Positions 8,561 to 17,351 of a stretch of 62,163 bases of DNA are shown here, one piece after another. Every line of letters starts with the position of its first letter. Within the stretch, counting starts at the first letter, position 1. This stretch comes from Marinosulfonomonas sp. (GTDB taxonomy: Bacteria; Pseudomonadota; Alphaproteobacteria; Rhodobacterales; Rhodobacteraceae): contig JALSRG010000040.1 in the NCBI GenBank assembly GCA_026984915.1, forward strand, positions 1 through 62,163, given 5' to 3'. The notes beneath the pieces are model-generated. The model saw only the letters and a program-made list of their open reading frames with translations. It had not been told where the DNA came from and ran no database searches. Both the position numbers and the translations under genes were made by a program.

Positions 8561-9982
8561 TTACTCAAGCCAGCCGCGCGAACGGCCGAGAGCTTTGGCA
8601 AATGTGCGTATTCCCGAGGTTTGTTCTCTATGGGGATGGTAGGTTTTTTTGTGGCTCTGCCGGGGATCTGGCTTTTCCCACAGGCCTGCCGCCATCCTGG
8701 CAACGCCCAGAGACGTTGTTTCGGTCATGGTTTGCGGCACGATTTCCTTTTGCAGGACATCGGCGAGAAACTGGCAGAAGTATCTGTTTGCCGACAGCCC
8801 CCCGTCGATCGAAATGGTCGGCCCGAGATCGATTTCCGCCGCCATCGCCTGCATCACTTCGCCGGTTCTGAAGGCAATACCCTCAAGCATCGCCTGCATC
8901 AGATCGCGTGATGTCGTGTCCAGCGACATGCCCAGCCACATCCCCGCCGCACTGCGGTCCCAATGTGGGCTTCCAAGACCGGCAAGGGCCGGCACGAAGG
9001 TCAGGTCCCGGCTGACAGCACTGGGGCCCTCGAACCTGTCTATCTCGGTGAAATCCGAAAACAGCCCCAATGAACGCCCCCAGTTGATCGCCGACGCGGC
9101 GCAATAGACGCCACCATCGAGGGCATAGGAAGGCGCCGCATTGCGCTGTTGCCATGCGACGGTCGGCAACAGCCCGTGGCCCGGTGAATGGTGCAGGGCT
9201 AGGCCGGTCAAAGCTAACGCGAAGGCCCCGGTACCGAAGGTGATTTTGGCATCCCCCGGGTCGCGGCAGCCATGGCCGAACAGCGCCGCCTGTTGATCGA
9301 CCACCGAGGCGGTGACGGGAATTTTTCTCCCGTCGACCTCGGCCGCGCCAAAATCGCCCATGGTGGGCATGATCTCGGGCAATGTCTCGATCGGCACACC
9401 GAAAACCCGGCAAAGGTCGGCATCCCATTGGCCGGTTTCCAGATTCATCAGCGATGTGCGCGAGGCTGTGGTGATGTCGGTGACGGCACGTCCCGTCAGG
9501 TGTTGCAGGAAAAAGGCATCCGTAGTGCCAAGGCACAGGTCTCCCCGTGCAAGAAGGGTTTTTGCTTCGGGAATATGACGCAGAATCCAGGCCAGTTTGC
9601 TGGCCGAGAAATAGGAATCGAGTGGCAGTCCGGCGCGTGCCTTGGTCAGGACTTCCGCACCATCCTGCCGCAGGTTGGCGATTTCGGCTTCGCTTCTTGT
9701 GTCCTGCCAGACAATGACCGGGCTGATCGGCTCGCCCGTCTTCCGGTTCCATCCCAGACAACTTTCGCCCTGATTGCCAATGCCGATGGCATCAACCGGA
9801 CCTGTTGCCGACAGGCATTCACGGACATGGCGCAACAGTTCAAGCGGATCATGTTCGACCCATCCGGGATGCGGATAGTGCTGTTCATGGGTCCGTGTTG
9901 CCACAATTTCACCGCGCCCGGTTCCGTTCAGAATGAAGGCGCGGCTACTTGTTGTCCCCTGATCTATGGCGACGATCCGCAA
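8561..9982 (-). CDS. FGGY kinase, glycerol-kinase-like, altered pocket
   Basis: A 473-residue FGGY-family sugar/polyol kinase closest in pattern to glycerol kinase. The ATP phosphate-binding start AIDQGTTSSRA, catalytic Asp229 in VVDQQAALFGHG, IVWQDTR and the C-terminal IDGGLSAN are present. Glycerol kinases have NQRET, in which the Arg and Glu contact glycerol; here it is NQGES (residues 70-74), so the Arg is Gly while the Glu is kept. That argues for glycerol not being the best substrate. It is the last gene of a seven-gene operon with a PotABCD-like transporter and two GlpA/B-like flavoproteins, five bases after the permease, so it probably phosphorylates the imported solute. Confidence 0.82.
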   Translation of the reverse strand: MRIVAIDQGTTSSRAFILNGTGRGEIVATRTHEQHYPHPGWVEHDPLELLRHVRECLSATGPVDAIGIGNQGESCLGWNRKTGEPISPVIVWQDTRSEAEIANLRQDGAEVLTKARAGLPLDSYFSASKLAWILRHIPEAKTLLARGDLCLGTTDAFFLQHLTGRAVTDITTASRTSLMNLETGQWDADLCRVFGVPIETLPEIMPTMGDFGAAEVDGRKIPVTASVVDQQAALFGHGCRDPGDAKITFGTGAFALALTGLALHHSPGHGLLPTVAWQQRNAAPSYALDGGVYCAASAINWGRSLGLFSDFTEIDRFEGPSAVSRDLTFVPALAGLGSPHWDRSAAGMWLGMSLDTTSRDLMQAMLEGIAFRTGEVMQAMAAEIDLGPTISIDGGLSANRYFCQFLADVLQKEIVPQTMTETTSLGVARMAAGLWEKPDPRQSHKKTYHPHREQTSGIRTFAKALGRSRGWLE

Positions 9983-9986
9983 CGGA

Positions 9987-10787
9987 TCAGTCCTTGAAAT
10001 CCATACGGATTACACCCGACCTGATCAGGATATAAAGCAGCCCGAGGAAGGAGAACACTGCGGCGTTGATCAGTGCGGCAAGGGCATAAAGTTCTTGCGA
10101 GATCCCGTGGCGTAGCGATCCCCATGCCAGGGTTGGCAGGGTGGGAGTGGCGCCGAGATTGTAGAACGAAATCTCCAGATTGTTGAACGCCAGCAGGAAC
10201 GATACGATGAATGCTCCGAAAATCGCCGGCCACACCAGCGGCAGGGTAATTTCCCGAAATGTCCGCCTGGGAGTTGCCCCGAACACCATTGCAGCCTCGT
10301 CCAGCCGCCAGTCATAGCGGGCCAGTTGCGCCAGTAGCACGAGAAATGCGAATGCGGTGGCATAGGTCGCGTTGGCGATGATCGCCGAGAACAGGTTGCC
10401 GGGCAGGCCAAGCAGGGTCTTGTTGAACATCAGGCTGGAAATGCCGATCAGGATATGGGCGATGAACAGCGGTGACAGAAACAGCCCGGCGATCAGCTTG
10501 CTGCCTTTCACGCGGTACTTCAAAATTCCGATCACGGCCATGGTGGCGATAACACTGGAAATCATCCCGGTGCCGATACCGATGATCAGCGAGTTGCGAA
10601 AGCCTGTGTGATAATCGGTGGCATGCCACAGGTTCACATAATGCTCGCCGGTGAAATCCGGGGGAAACGGCCAAATCGCCGTCGTCTGCATGGAAACATA
10701 GACGATATAAAGGATCGGCATGTAGAGGAAAATGTAGAGAGCCACCAGCATGACGATCTGCAGGGTTATCGATAGATTCCTGAACAT
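9987..10787 (-). CDS. ABC transporter permease, PotC-like
   Basis: A 266-residue inner-membrane permease of the spermidine/putrescine (PotC) type with about six membrane segments and the cytoplasmic EAA loop (DEAAMVFGATPRRTFREITLPL), which docks to the ATPase. The ATG at 10787 overlaps the stop of the preceding permease by one base (TAATG) and has GAGGGG upstream, so a longer in-frame start at 10847 was rejected. It works with the PotB-like permease and ATPase encoded just before it. The substrate is not readable from the permease; context suggests a small polyol or related compound rather than a polyamine. Confidence 0.86.
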   Translation of the reverse strand: MFRNLSITLQIVMLVALYIFLYMPILYIVYVSMQTTAIWPFPPDFTGEHYVNLWHATDYHTGFRNSLIIGIGTGMISSVIATMAVIGILKYRVKGSKLIAGLFLSPLFIAHILIGISSLMFNKTLLGLPGNLFSAIIANATYATAFAFLVLLAQLARYDWRLDEAAMVFGATPRRTFREITLPLVWPAIFGAFIVSFLLAFNNLEISFYNLGATPTLPTLAWGSLRHGISQELYALAALINAAVFSFLGLLYILIRSGVIRMDFKD

Positions 10788-11656
10788 TATTCGGCCCCTC
10801 CCTTGATTGTAATACCCGAGCGGTTGAGATCGCCAATGGATTTCCACACGATGTAAAGCACCAGCAGCGAGATTACGAACAGCACCACCCCCATGGCCGA
10901 TCCCAGCGCCCAGGTGCCGGTCGAGCCGAACTGATGTGCCAGAATGTTGCCGAACAGCGCGCCATTCGGCCCGCCGAGAAACTTGGAGGTGATCGAGGAG
11001 GCGAGTGTCGGAATGAATACCAGGACCACCCCGATTGCGGATCCGGCACGGTTGAGTGGCCAGGTTACCTCCCAGAACGCGCGCAGTGGCCGCGCACCGT
11101 TGACCTTGGCTACTTGCAGCAATTCAAAATCGAAGTTCAGCAACGAAAGGTGGATCGCCAGCACCATGAACGGCAGCCAAAGGTAAATCAGGCCTATCGC
11201 GGTTGCGGTTTTTGAATACATCAATGCGGTGACCGGATCGAACCCGAAGGTTGTAAGCGCCATGTTGATCAGTCCGATCGGCCCCAGGATCTGCTGCATT
11301 GCCGTCACCCGCAGGATTTCACCGGTCAGAAACGGTGTCGAGGTAAGTAACAGCAGGATGATCTTGAACTGCCCGCCATAGCGGGTGATAAAAAACGCGA
11401 CCGGCCAGGCCACCACCAGGGACACGAACGATACCACGCTTGCCATGAACAGCGAACGGAGCAGGAAGGTGACATAGGACGGATTGGTTGCCAGAACCCG
11501 GTAATTGTCCAGATTCCAATCGGCATAGAGGTGATAGCTTTCGGTGCGCCAGAAGCTGAACACAACGATGGACATGAGCGGCAAAATCAGGAACAGAAGT
11601 AAAAACGCCGTGCCCGGCCCGGTCAAAACCCAAAAGAAGAGACGATTGTTTTTCAT
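10787..11656 (-). CDS. ABC transporter permease, PotB-like
   Basis: A 289-residue inner-membrane permease of the PotB type: an N-terminal span (FWVLTGPGTAFLLLFLILPL), a periplasmic loop, then five further spans with an EAA-like loop around residue 190 (ARPLRAFWEVTWPLN). It forms the transmembrane heterodimer with the PotC-like permease that follows, with which it shares one base. Three bases separate it from the upstream ATPase gene. PotB-type permeases serve polyamine, thiamine, iron and several organic-solute importers, so the substrate must come from context. Confidence 0.86.
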   Translation of the reverse strand: MKNNRLFFWVLTGPGTAFLLLFLILPLMSIVVFSFWRTESYHLYADWNLDNYRVLATNPSYVTFLLRSLFMASVVSFVSLVVAWPVAFFITRYGGQFKIILLLLTSTPFLTGEILRVTAMQQILGPIGLINMALTTFGFDPVTALMYSKTATAIGLIYLWLPFMVLAIHLSLLNFDFELLQVAKVNGARPLRAFWEVTWPLNRAGSAIGVVLVFIPTLASSITSKFLGGPNGALFGNILAHQFGSTGTWALGSAMGVVLFVISLLVLYIVWKSIGDLNRSGITIKGGAE

Positions 11657-11659
11657 GGC

Positions 11660-12721
11660 TTATTCTCCGGCCGGAAAGCCATCGGCATTTTCCGGCTTCC
11701 ATATTATGTGTGTCTTGGCGCCCTTGACCAATTGCCCGCGATGCGAACTGCTGACGGTCACCTCCTCGCCATTGTCGAGCAGCACCAGGAAATCGGCATA
11801 TTGCCCCTTGAAGATCACATCGCGGATTTCCCCGGACATTTCCCCAGCATCGGTTTCGATGGCAATCTTTTCGCTCTTCACATAGCAGGTGGCCGCATCG
11901 CCGGGTTTCAAGCCACCATGCGCCCGCGCCTGAATGGCGTGGCCATGCCAGTCCAACGTGGCAATTTCACCATCTACGGCCGAGACCCGGCCTGAAAACA
12001 CGTTGGGGGACCCCAGGAAGGAGGCAACAAACTGGCTGGTGGGGTTGTGATATAGGCTGAATTTCTCGCCCACCTGTTCCATCTTGCCATCGCGCATGAT
12101 AGCCATGCGATCGGACATGGTCAGCGCTTCTTCCTGATTGTGGGTGACATAGACGAAGGGAATGCCCAGCTCTAGCTGAAAGCGGCGAATCTCGACCTCC
12201 ATTTCCTTGCGTAATTCACGGTCGAGATTGGCAAGTGGTTCGTCGAGCAACAGCAGCGAGGGGCGTGAAACCAGACCACGCGCCAACGCTACGCGCTGTT
12301 TCTGCCCGCCTGAGAGTTGGTGCGGATACCGGTCTTCAAGCCCCTCAAGGTGCACAAGGTTGACCACCCATTGCAGGTGCTCAGCCTTTTCCGTATCTGA
12401 ACTGCGCTGCATCTTGAGTGGAAAGGTGATGTTTTCCGCCACGGTCTTGTGCGGGAACAACAGGAAATCCTGAAACACCATACCGATACCGCGCTTGTAA
12501 GGCGGCAACCTGGTGACATCGGTGCCGCCGATCACGATGCGCCCGGTATCCGGGGTTTCCAGCCCGGCAATCATCCGTAGCATCGTGGTTTTGCCGGAAC
12601 CTGACGGCCCGAGCAGGGCAAAAAATTCTGTCTGGCCGACTTCTATATTGATATCGTCAGCGGCGGTTATGGCCCCGAAATTTTTCGAGACATGTTCAAG
12701 TGTAAGGACAGTATCAGACAC
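11660..12721 (-). CDS. ABC transporter ATP-binding protein, PotA-like
   Basis: A 353-residue ATPase with Walker A GPSGSGKTTM, signature LSGGQKQRVALARG, Walker B LLLLDEPLANLD and the switch His in VTHNQEEA. A C-terminal TOBE/OB region (~residue 245 on) is typical of the PotA/MalK type and often regulatory. It energises the two permeases downstream and lies 115 bases after the binding-protein gene, with no clear terminator between. The operon order is flavoproteins, binding protein, ATPase, two permeases, kinase. Confidence 0.9.
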   Translation of the reverse strand: MSDTVLTLEHVSKNFGAITAADDINIEVGQTEFFALLGPSGSGKTTMLRMIAGLETPDTGRIVIGGTDVTRLPPYKRGIGMVFQDFLLFPHKTVAENITFPLKMQRSSDTEKAEHLQWVVNLVHLEGLEDRYPHQLSGGQKQRVALARGLVSRPSLLLLDEPLANLDRELRKEMEVEIRRFQLELGIPFVYVTHNQEEALTMSDRMAIMRDGKMEQVGEKFSLYHNPTSQFVASFLGSPNVFSGRVSAVDGEIATLDWHGHAIQARAHGGLKPGDAATCYVKSEKIAIETDAGEMSGEIRDVIFKGQYADFLVLLDNGEEVTVSSSHRGQLVKGAKTHIIWKPENADGFPAGE

Positions 12722-12836
12722 GTGCGGCCCCTTCTTTTTTCTTACCCGCTGTCATGGGTGTATATTGCAGATTGCGTGACAAGGCGCACAAGCTCGCCCA
12801 TTGCCAAAGGGCTACGGGCGAGCCGGTGTTCGCAGG

Positions 12837-13976
12837 TCAGGCCGCCTCTACTTCGGACCAGACGCGCTCCCATTTCTCGGGCGAGGAGGGCGCATCGAAC
12901 TGATACAGGCCCTTGATAGCTCCGGTTTCATTCAGGAACATGGTTTTCACGTAACGTTCCGGGATCAACTTGCGCACGTCAACCGTCGGCGACCAACCGA
13001 CATCGGTGGCAATGATTGCCATGTTTTCCGGTTTGAGACGCCAGTTGATCCACTTGTGCGCCAGTTCCATGCGTTCGCTATCGACGCCCGAAGTGATTGC
13101 CCAGGTATCTACCCAGCCAAGGCCACCTTCGCGCGGACGCAGGACATGTTGCATGTTCAGGTCAGATTTGCCGTCCATCTTGTCGAATGCGATCCGCCGG
13201 TAGATGCCCGACCATTCCGGCGACACCCAGACCGCTTGGGCGCGCAGCAGGCGTTCCAGCGTGTCTTCGTCGTTCCAGCGGGTCAACAGCAGGCTTTTCT
13301 GCTTGATCAGCAGCTTTTTGGCTTCTTCGAGTTCAGCATCCGTCAGCACATAGGGGTTGAACGGTTTGCCGTCCGGGCGCGGTCCGTCTTTGGTGCCCAG
13401 CGTATTGGCGGCAAGGATGCCGGCTAGCGCGATGTTTTCCTCGAACCGCGCAGATGTGGAGACATGTCCGGCATATTTCGGGTTGAACAGAACGGACAGA
13501 CTGTCGGCATCCTCGGGCGCGATCTTGTCGAGATTCACCGTCAGCCCATAGCCGCCCCAGCAGTTTGGTGCCGCAATCATGTTGGTGCCGCCCTCTTCTT
13601 GCAACAACATGTAGTTTGGCGCCTTGAAGTCATCGAATACATACTGCATATTGTCCAACTGGCCATAATCGACCGGCTGCGTCAGGCCCTGCTTTCCATA
13701 AAGGCGGGGCCAGAACCCGTCGGCCATCACCAGATCATAGTCGGTGGTGCCACCAGTCTTCAGCTTGTTATAAGCTTCTGAATTGCCGTCGAAAAAGCCC
13801 GACGATACCTTGACACCGTATTCCTTTTCGAACCCATGCACGATCGAGGCCACGTTGTAGTGTTCCCACCCTAGCCAACGCAGTTCGAGCGTTGCGGCCT
13901 GCGCATTGCGAATAAACGGGGAGGTCAGGGCGATTGCCCCTGCCCCCTGCATCAGTTTTCTTCTGGTGATCGTCAT
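12837..13976 (-). CDS. Tat-exported extracellular solute-binding protein (PotD-like)
   Basis: A 379-residue periplasmic binding protein. The start at 13976 has AGGGAG upstream and opens with a twin-arginine signal (TRRKLMQGAGAIAL) ending near AQA. Export by Tat is unusual for PotD-type proteins and implies folding before export. The mature part matches the family-1 binding fold used by polyamine/iron-type importers (FEKEYGVKVSSGFFDGNSEAY; YDLVMADGFWPR). It delivers the solute to the permeases downstream. The frame stays open far upstream, but that extension is the antisense of the next gene and has no start support. Confidence 0.85.
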   Translation of the reverse strand: MTITRRKLMQGAGAIALTSPFIRNAQAATLELRWLGWEHYNVASIVHGFEKEYGVKVSSGFFDGNSEAYNKLKTGGTTDYDLVMADGFWPRLYGKQGLTQPVDYGQLDNMQYVFDDFKAPNYMLLQEEGGTNMIAAPNCWGGYGLTVNLDKIAPEDADSLSVLFNPKYAGHVSTSARFEENIALAGILAANTLGTKDGPRPDGKPFNPYVLTDAELEEAKKLLIKQKSLLLTRWNDEDTLERLLRAQAVWVSPEWSGIYRRIAFDKMDGKSDLNMQHVLRPREGGLGWVDTWAITSGVDSERMELAHKWINWRLKPENMAIIATDVGWSPTVDVRKLIPERYVKTMFLNETGAIKGLYQFDAPSSPEKWERVWSEVEAA

Positions 13977-14038
13977 GTCTTTTCTCCCTTGGGTTGTCAT
14001 AAATCCACCGCAGACCCCTGTGGCAAACGGTGATTTTA

Positions 14039-15304
14039 TCAGGTTATTTCCTCCCTGATTTCGAATTGGATTGTGCCGGCGCCACCGGCACAATCCATAT
14101 CTGCTATCGGAACCAGCACACGGCGTTCCGGCAAGGCATGGATATTCTGACGCCATAGGATACCCTTGCCATTGACTGCGACCAATTCGCCGCGCACCGG
14201 TCGCGTGACCCGCAGTTGCAGATCGACCATGCCGGTTCCGGCGGGTGGCAGCATTATTTTTTGCGGCATGACGTATTTCAGGCGCGGATCGTGGGTTTTT
14301 ACATCCAGGGCCGACACCAGAGGCGGCAGCCGACCGGCCAGATCGTCGGCCACCCATTGCCCACATTTGCGCCCCTCGCTCCAGCTCCAGCCGGCAGTTT
14401 CGACCGGGCGAAGCAAATTGCCAGCAGCGAAATAGACCGGATCCGAACAGCGCCCCCATTGGTCAACTATGGGGCCGCCGGTCGCGGGATCAACCTCAAG
14501 GTGGCCGCAACGCGCCAAGGTTGATTCCGGCGTGAAACGCCCGCTGAGCACCACGCCGTCGCAATCAATGCACCGCCGGGCGCCATCCGGCCCAGCCACC
14601 GTGACGCCAGTGACGGATCGTTCGCCGTGGATTTCCAGCAGGCGAGTGCCGGTCAACAGGCTGACACCGCTCAAACGCGGATAAAGTGCACTTGGCCAAC
14701 GGGCCGTTACCCGGGCGTTGGCCTCGATCATCGCCACCGGCCGAATGCCGGCGTGGCGGCTGGTCATGATCGCCGAAAATGCCACCAATTCGCTGCCGAC
14801 GATAACGGGGCGGTGAAACGGGCGGCGGTTTTTCAGATAGACCATGGATTGCAGAGCACCGGTATTCAGCACCCCCTGCGCCCGTACGCCCGATATCAGC
14901 CGCGCCGAACGGGGCATCTCGCGCACACCCGTTGCCAGTATGATGCGGCGTGCCGATATCTCCATCACCCCCTTGGCCACGGCCACCAGCAGGCTGCCTC
15001 CGGGACGGACCTGAACCACCGAGGTTCCGGTGTGGATTTCAACCCCCGCACGCAGAGCCCGTTCCACCAGCCGCGCCGCGTAGGTCGGGCCACGCAACAC
15101 ACGCCGAAACTCACGCATTCCAAAAGGCGGGTGGCCGCAATGACGCGGAATGCCGCCGGCTTGGGCCTCGCGCTCCAGTACCACCACCCGCGCGGTGCCC
15201 GATTCTTTCAGCGCGGTCGCTGCTGCCAGCCCAGATGGCCCACCGCCAATAACAGCAACATCCAGTGCCGCGCCGCTATTCAAGGGGGGATGATTACGCA
15301 TCAT
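14039..15304 (-). CDS. FAD-dependent oxidoreductase, GlpB/HcnB-like
   Basis: A ~421-residue flavoprotein with the Rossmann FAD motif VAVIGGGPSGLAAATAL, a second dinucleotide region and a conserved AAGNLLRPVETAGWS segment near the FAD. A ~100-residue C-terminal extension is all-beta in appearance. Similar proteins partner a GlpA/LhgO-like dehydrogenase carrying a [2Fe-2S] domain, as GlpB does in the anaerobic glycerol-3-phosphate dehydrogenase. Its start overlaps the 3' end of that partner gene by about ten bases; ATG codons at 15304 and 15301 are both possible, with GAGGC upstream. Probably the second subunit of a dehydrogenase acting on the phosphorylated solute. Confidence 0.75.
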   Translation of the reverse strand: MMRNHPPLNSGAALDVAVIGGGPSGLAAATALKESGTARVVVLEREAQAGGIPRHCGHPPFGMREFRRVLRGPTYAARLVERALRAGVEIHTGTSVVQVRPGGSLLVAVAKGVMEISARRIILATGVREMPRSARLISGVRAQGVLNTGALQSMVYLKNRRPFHRPVIVGSELVAFSAIMTSRHAGIRPVAMIEANARVTARWPSALYPRLSGVSLLTGTRLLEIHGERSVTGVTVAGPDGARRCIDCDGVVLSGRFTPESTLARCGHLEVDPATGGPIVDQWGRCSDPVYFAAGNLLRPVETAGWSWSEGRKCGQWVADDLAGRLPPLVSALDVKTHDPRLKYVMPQKIMLPPAGTGMVDLQLRVTRPVRGELVAVNGKGILWRQNIHALPERRVLVPIADMDCAGGAGTIQFEIREEIT

Positions 15305-16727
15305 CAATTGCCTCGGACATCGGTACTGCGAAATGCCCCTCTGTCAGTTCTGCCAATCTTGCCGAGCAGAAAAAACCCTGACAGCGCCCCATGGTGACGC
15401 GGGTCTGGCGTTTCAACCCGGCCAGCGAGCGCGCAGCCAGCGGGCCGCTCAGCGCCGCCTCGATTTCACGCCGCGTTGCCAACTCGCAATGGCAGACGAT
15501 TTCGCCATGGTTCTCGGCATGCCAGTCACGCGGCGCACCCTCGGCCAGCACCGCGGCCTTGGGTAAGGCTGGATCCGGCAACGGGGTATGCGTCATTCCT
15601 GTTTTTTCATACAAACCATATACATAGCGCGCAATTCCCAATGCACCGCTTAGCCCGGTCGACCGGATGCCTCCGACAGTGATCCAGTTTTTCTCGGCCA
15701 TCACCTGAATGCGGTAATCCTTTTTTTCTGACGCCGGACGCAGCCCTGCATATGTCGCGGTGACAGGCATGCCTTCCAAGGCCGGGATTTTGGCAATTCC
15801 ATCCTTGATCAATGTGCGTAACACTTCTTCTTTGGTCGAGGCATCGGTGCGGCTGTCCTGATCCTCGGCGGTGGGGCCAACTGCCAGATTGCCGAACACG
15901 GTGCGAAACAGCACAATCCCCTTGGTGCGCGCCGAGGGTACCGGAAGGATGATCGACGAGACCAGTTTGCTTGCCGCCTTGTCAAATACCACGAACTGCC
16001 CCTTGCGCGGCGTGATTTGAAAATCGGAATGGCCCAGAACCGCATGGTCCACCCGATCCCCGAAAAGCCCCGCGCAATTGACCACCAGCCGCCCTGAAAC
16101 CGGGCCGGTCGTGGTGTGCAACCGCCAGGCATTCCCATCGAAATCGCCCCCTGTAACCTCGCGGTGCAGGAAAACCTCGGCGCCATTGGCAAGGGCTTGG
16201 CGCAAGTAGACATAGGGTGCTGACCAAGGGTCGATGATGCCTTCGCCGGGCACCTCGACCGCTCCGAGCGCGTGTCGGCTCAGGTTGGGTTCGTGTTTCC
16301 GTAACGTCGCCCTGTCGATGACGGCAACATCCGAGATGCCGTTTTCGTGTGCCTGGGCACGAATTTGCCCGAGACGATCCATTTCCTCGTCCGTCCATGC
16401 CACCACATGCGCGCCGGATTTCTCGTGTACCAGCCCGAGTGCGCGATAGATGTCGAGGTATTCGCGATAGCCCTCGCGGATACAGTGCAGTTCCAGCGAA
16501 CCGGGCGTGGCGTCAAAGCCGGTATGTAGGATGGCACTGTTGGCCTTGCTGGCGCCGTCAAGGATGTCGGGGGCTTTTTCGATCAGCGCGACATGCGCGC
16601 CTTCCAGTGTGAACCGCCGCGCCATCGCGCAACCCACAACCCCACCCCCGATCACGATAATGTCGAACACGGTGTCGCCTGTCGATTGCCGGGACTGTAT
16701 TCTTTCATTTCCCTGATGCAGCGTCAT
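15294..16727 (-). CDS. GlpA/LhgO-like FAD dehydrogenase with BFD [2Fe-2S] domain
   Basis: A 477-residue DAO-type flavoprotein. The FAD motif DIIVIGGGVVGCAMARRF is at ~22-40 and a substrate-domain core follows. The C-terminal domain has four cysteines (VCHCE and GRCQGFFC), the BFD-type [2Fe-2S] site found in GlpA. Families with this layout oxidise glycerol-3-phosphate or 2-hydroxy acids such as 2-hydroxyglutarate and pass electrons to a partner. The partner is probably the next gene, which it overlaps. It is the first gene of the operon. A GTG start nearer the FAD motif is possible. Transcription diverges from the broken DeoR gene at 16.8 kb, which probably once controlled it. Confidence 0.8.
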   Translation of the reverse strand: MTLHQGNERIQSRQSTGDTVFDIIVIGGGVVGCAMARRFTLEGAHVALIEKAPDILDGASKANSAILHTGFDATPGSLELHCIREGYREYLDIYRALGLVHEKSGAHVVAWTDEEMDRLGQIRAQAHENGISDVAVIDRATLRKHEPNLSRHALGAVEVPGEGIIDPWSAPYVYLRQALANGAEVFLHREVTGGDFDGNAWRLHTTTGPVSGRLVVNCAGLFGDRVDHAVLGHSDFQITPRKGQFVVFDKAASKLVSSIILPVPSARTKGIVLFRTVFGNLAVGPTAEDQDSRTDASTKEEVLRTLIKDGIAKIPALEGMPVTATYAGLRPASEKKDYRIQVMAEKNWITVGGIRSTGLSGALGIARYVYGLYEKTGMTHTPLPDPALPKAAVLAEGAPRDWHAENHGEIVCHCELATRREIEAALSGPLAARSLAGLKRQTRVTMGRCQGFFCSARLAELTEGHFAVPMSEAIDDA

Positions 16728-16790
16728 GTCGTGACCGTTTATTGACCATATTAGACTGAACGGTAATCTATGGTGCCCGAACGGTCAATA

Positions 16791-17345
16791 ATGAAAGGAA
16801 ACGAATAAGAATTCACGACAGACGAGTCAAACTCGTTGAAATTGTTCGAAAAGAAGAGAAAGCCCCAGTTGAAATGCTGGCGACCCGCCCTCAAGATGTC
16901 GCGGGAAACGATTCGGAGCGACCTGTCGCAACTGGCGAAACAGGGCAAGGTCCAGAAAGTACACGGGGGCGCAATAGCCCCCAGCGTTTTGGCGAAGCGG
17001 AGTTTCAACAACGCCTATCCGAGAATGCCGAGGCAAAGATGGCCATCGCCAAAACCGCAACTGGTTTGTTCAAACCCGGAGAGACCCTGTATCATTGATA
17101 CCGGATCGACCACACTGTTTTTCGCCGAGGAGATCGCCAGGATTGGCGGGGTGACTATAATCACGAATTCGGCCGAGATCGCGCGCACAATCGCCAAGGC
17201 AAATAACGGCCATCACGTGTTTCTGCTCGGTGGGGAATACAGCACCGGCAACAGCCAGACCATCGGGGTAATGGTGACCGCCAAATTCGCTTTTTCGCGC
17301 CCACCACGCGGCCTGACCGTTAGCGCGCTTGGCCCAGGCTTCGAC
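16791..17345 (+). pseudogene. Degraded DeoR/GlpR-family regulator
   Basis: Pieces of one DeoR-family repressor occur in shifting frames. They are an HTH start (RRVKLVEIVRKEEKAPVEML), then RETIRSDLSQLAKQGKV in another frame, then FQQRLSENAEAKMAIAKTA in a third, then DTGSTTLFFAEEIARIGG and NNGHHVFLLGGEYSTGN back in the second. At least three frameshifts are needed, and further shifts follow GVMVTA. The last ~80 codons, including the rest of the sugar-phosphate-binding domain, are absent; the 3' end runs into the lsrK stop. It lies divergent from the GlpA-like operon, so it was probably that operon's repressor and is now lost. Confidence 0.85.
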
Positions 17346-17351
17346 CGCCTC

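Noticed and set aside
12837-14459. A 540-codon version of the binding protein
   Set aside because: The first 161 codons are the antisense-like extension into the GlpB-like gene; the Tat signal and ribosome site place the start at 13976.
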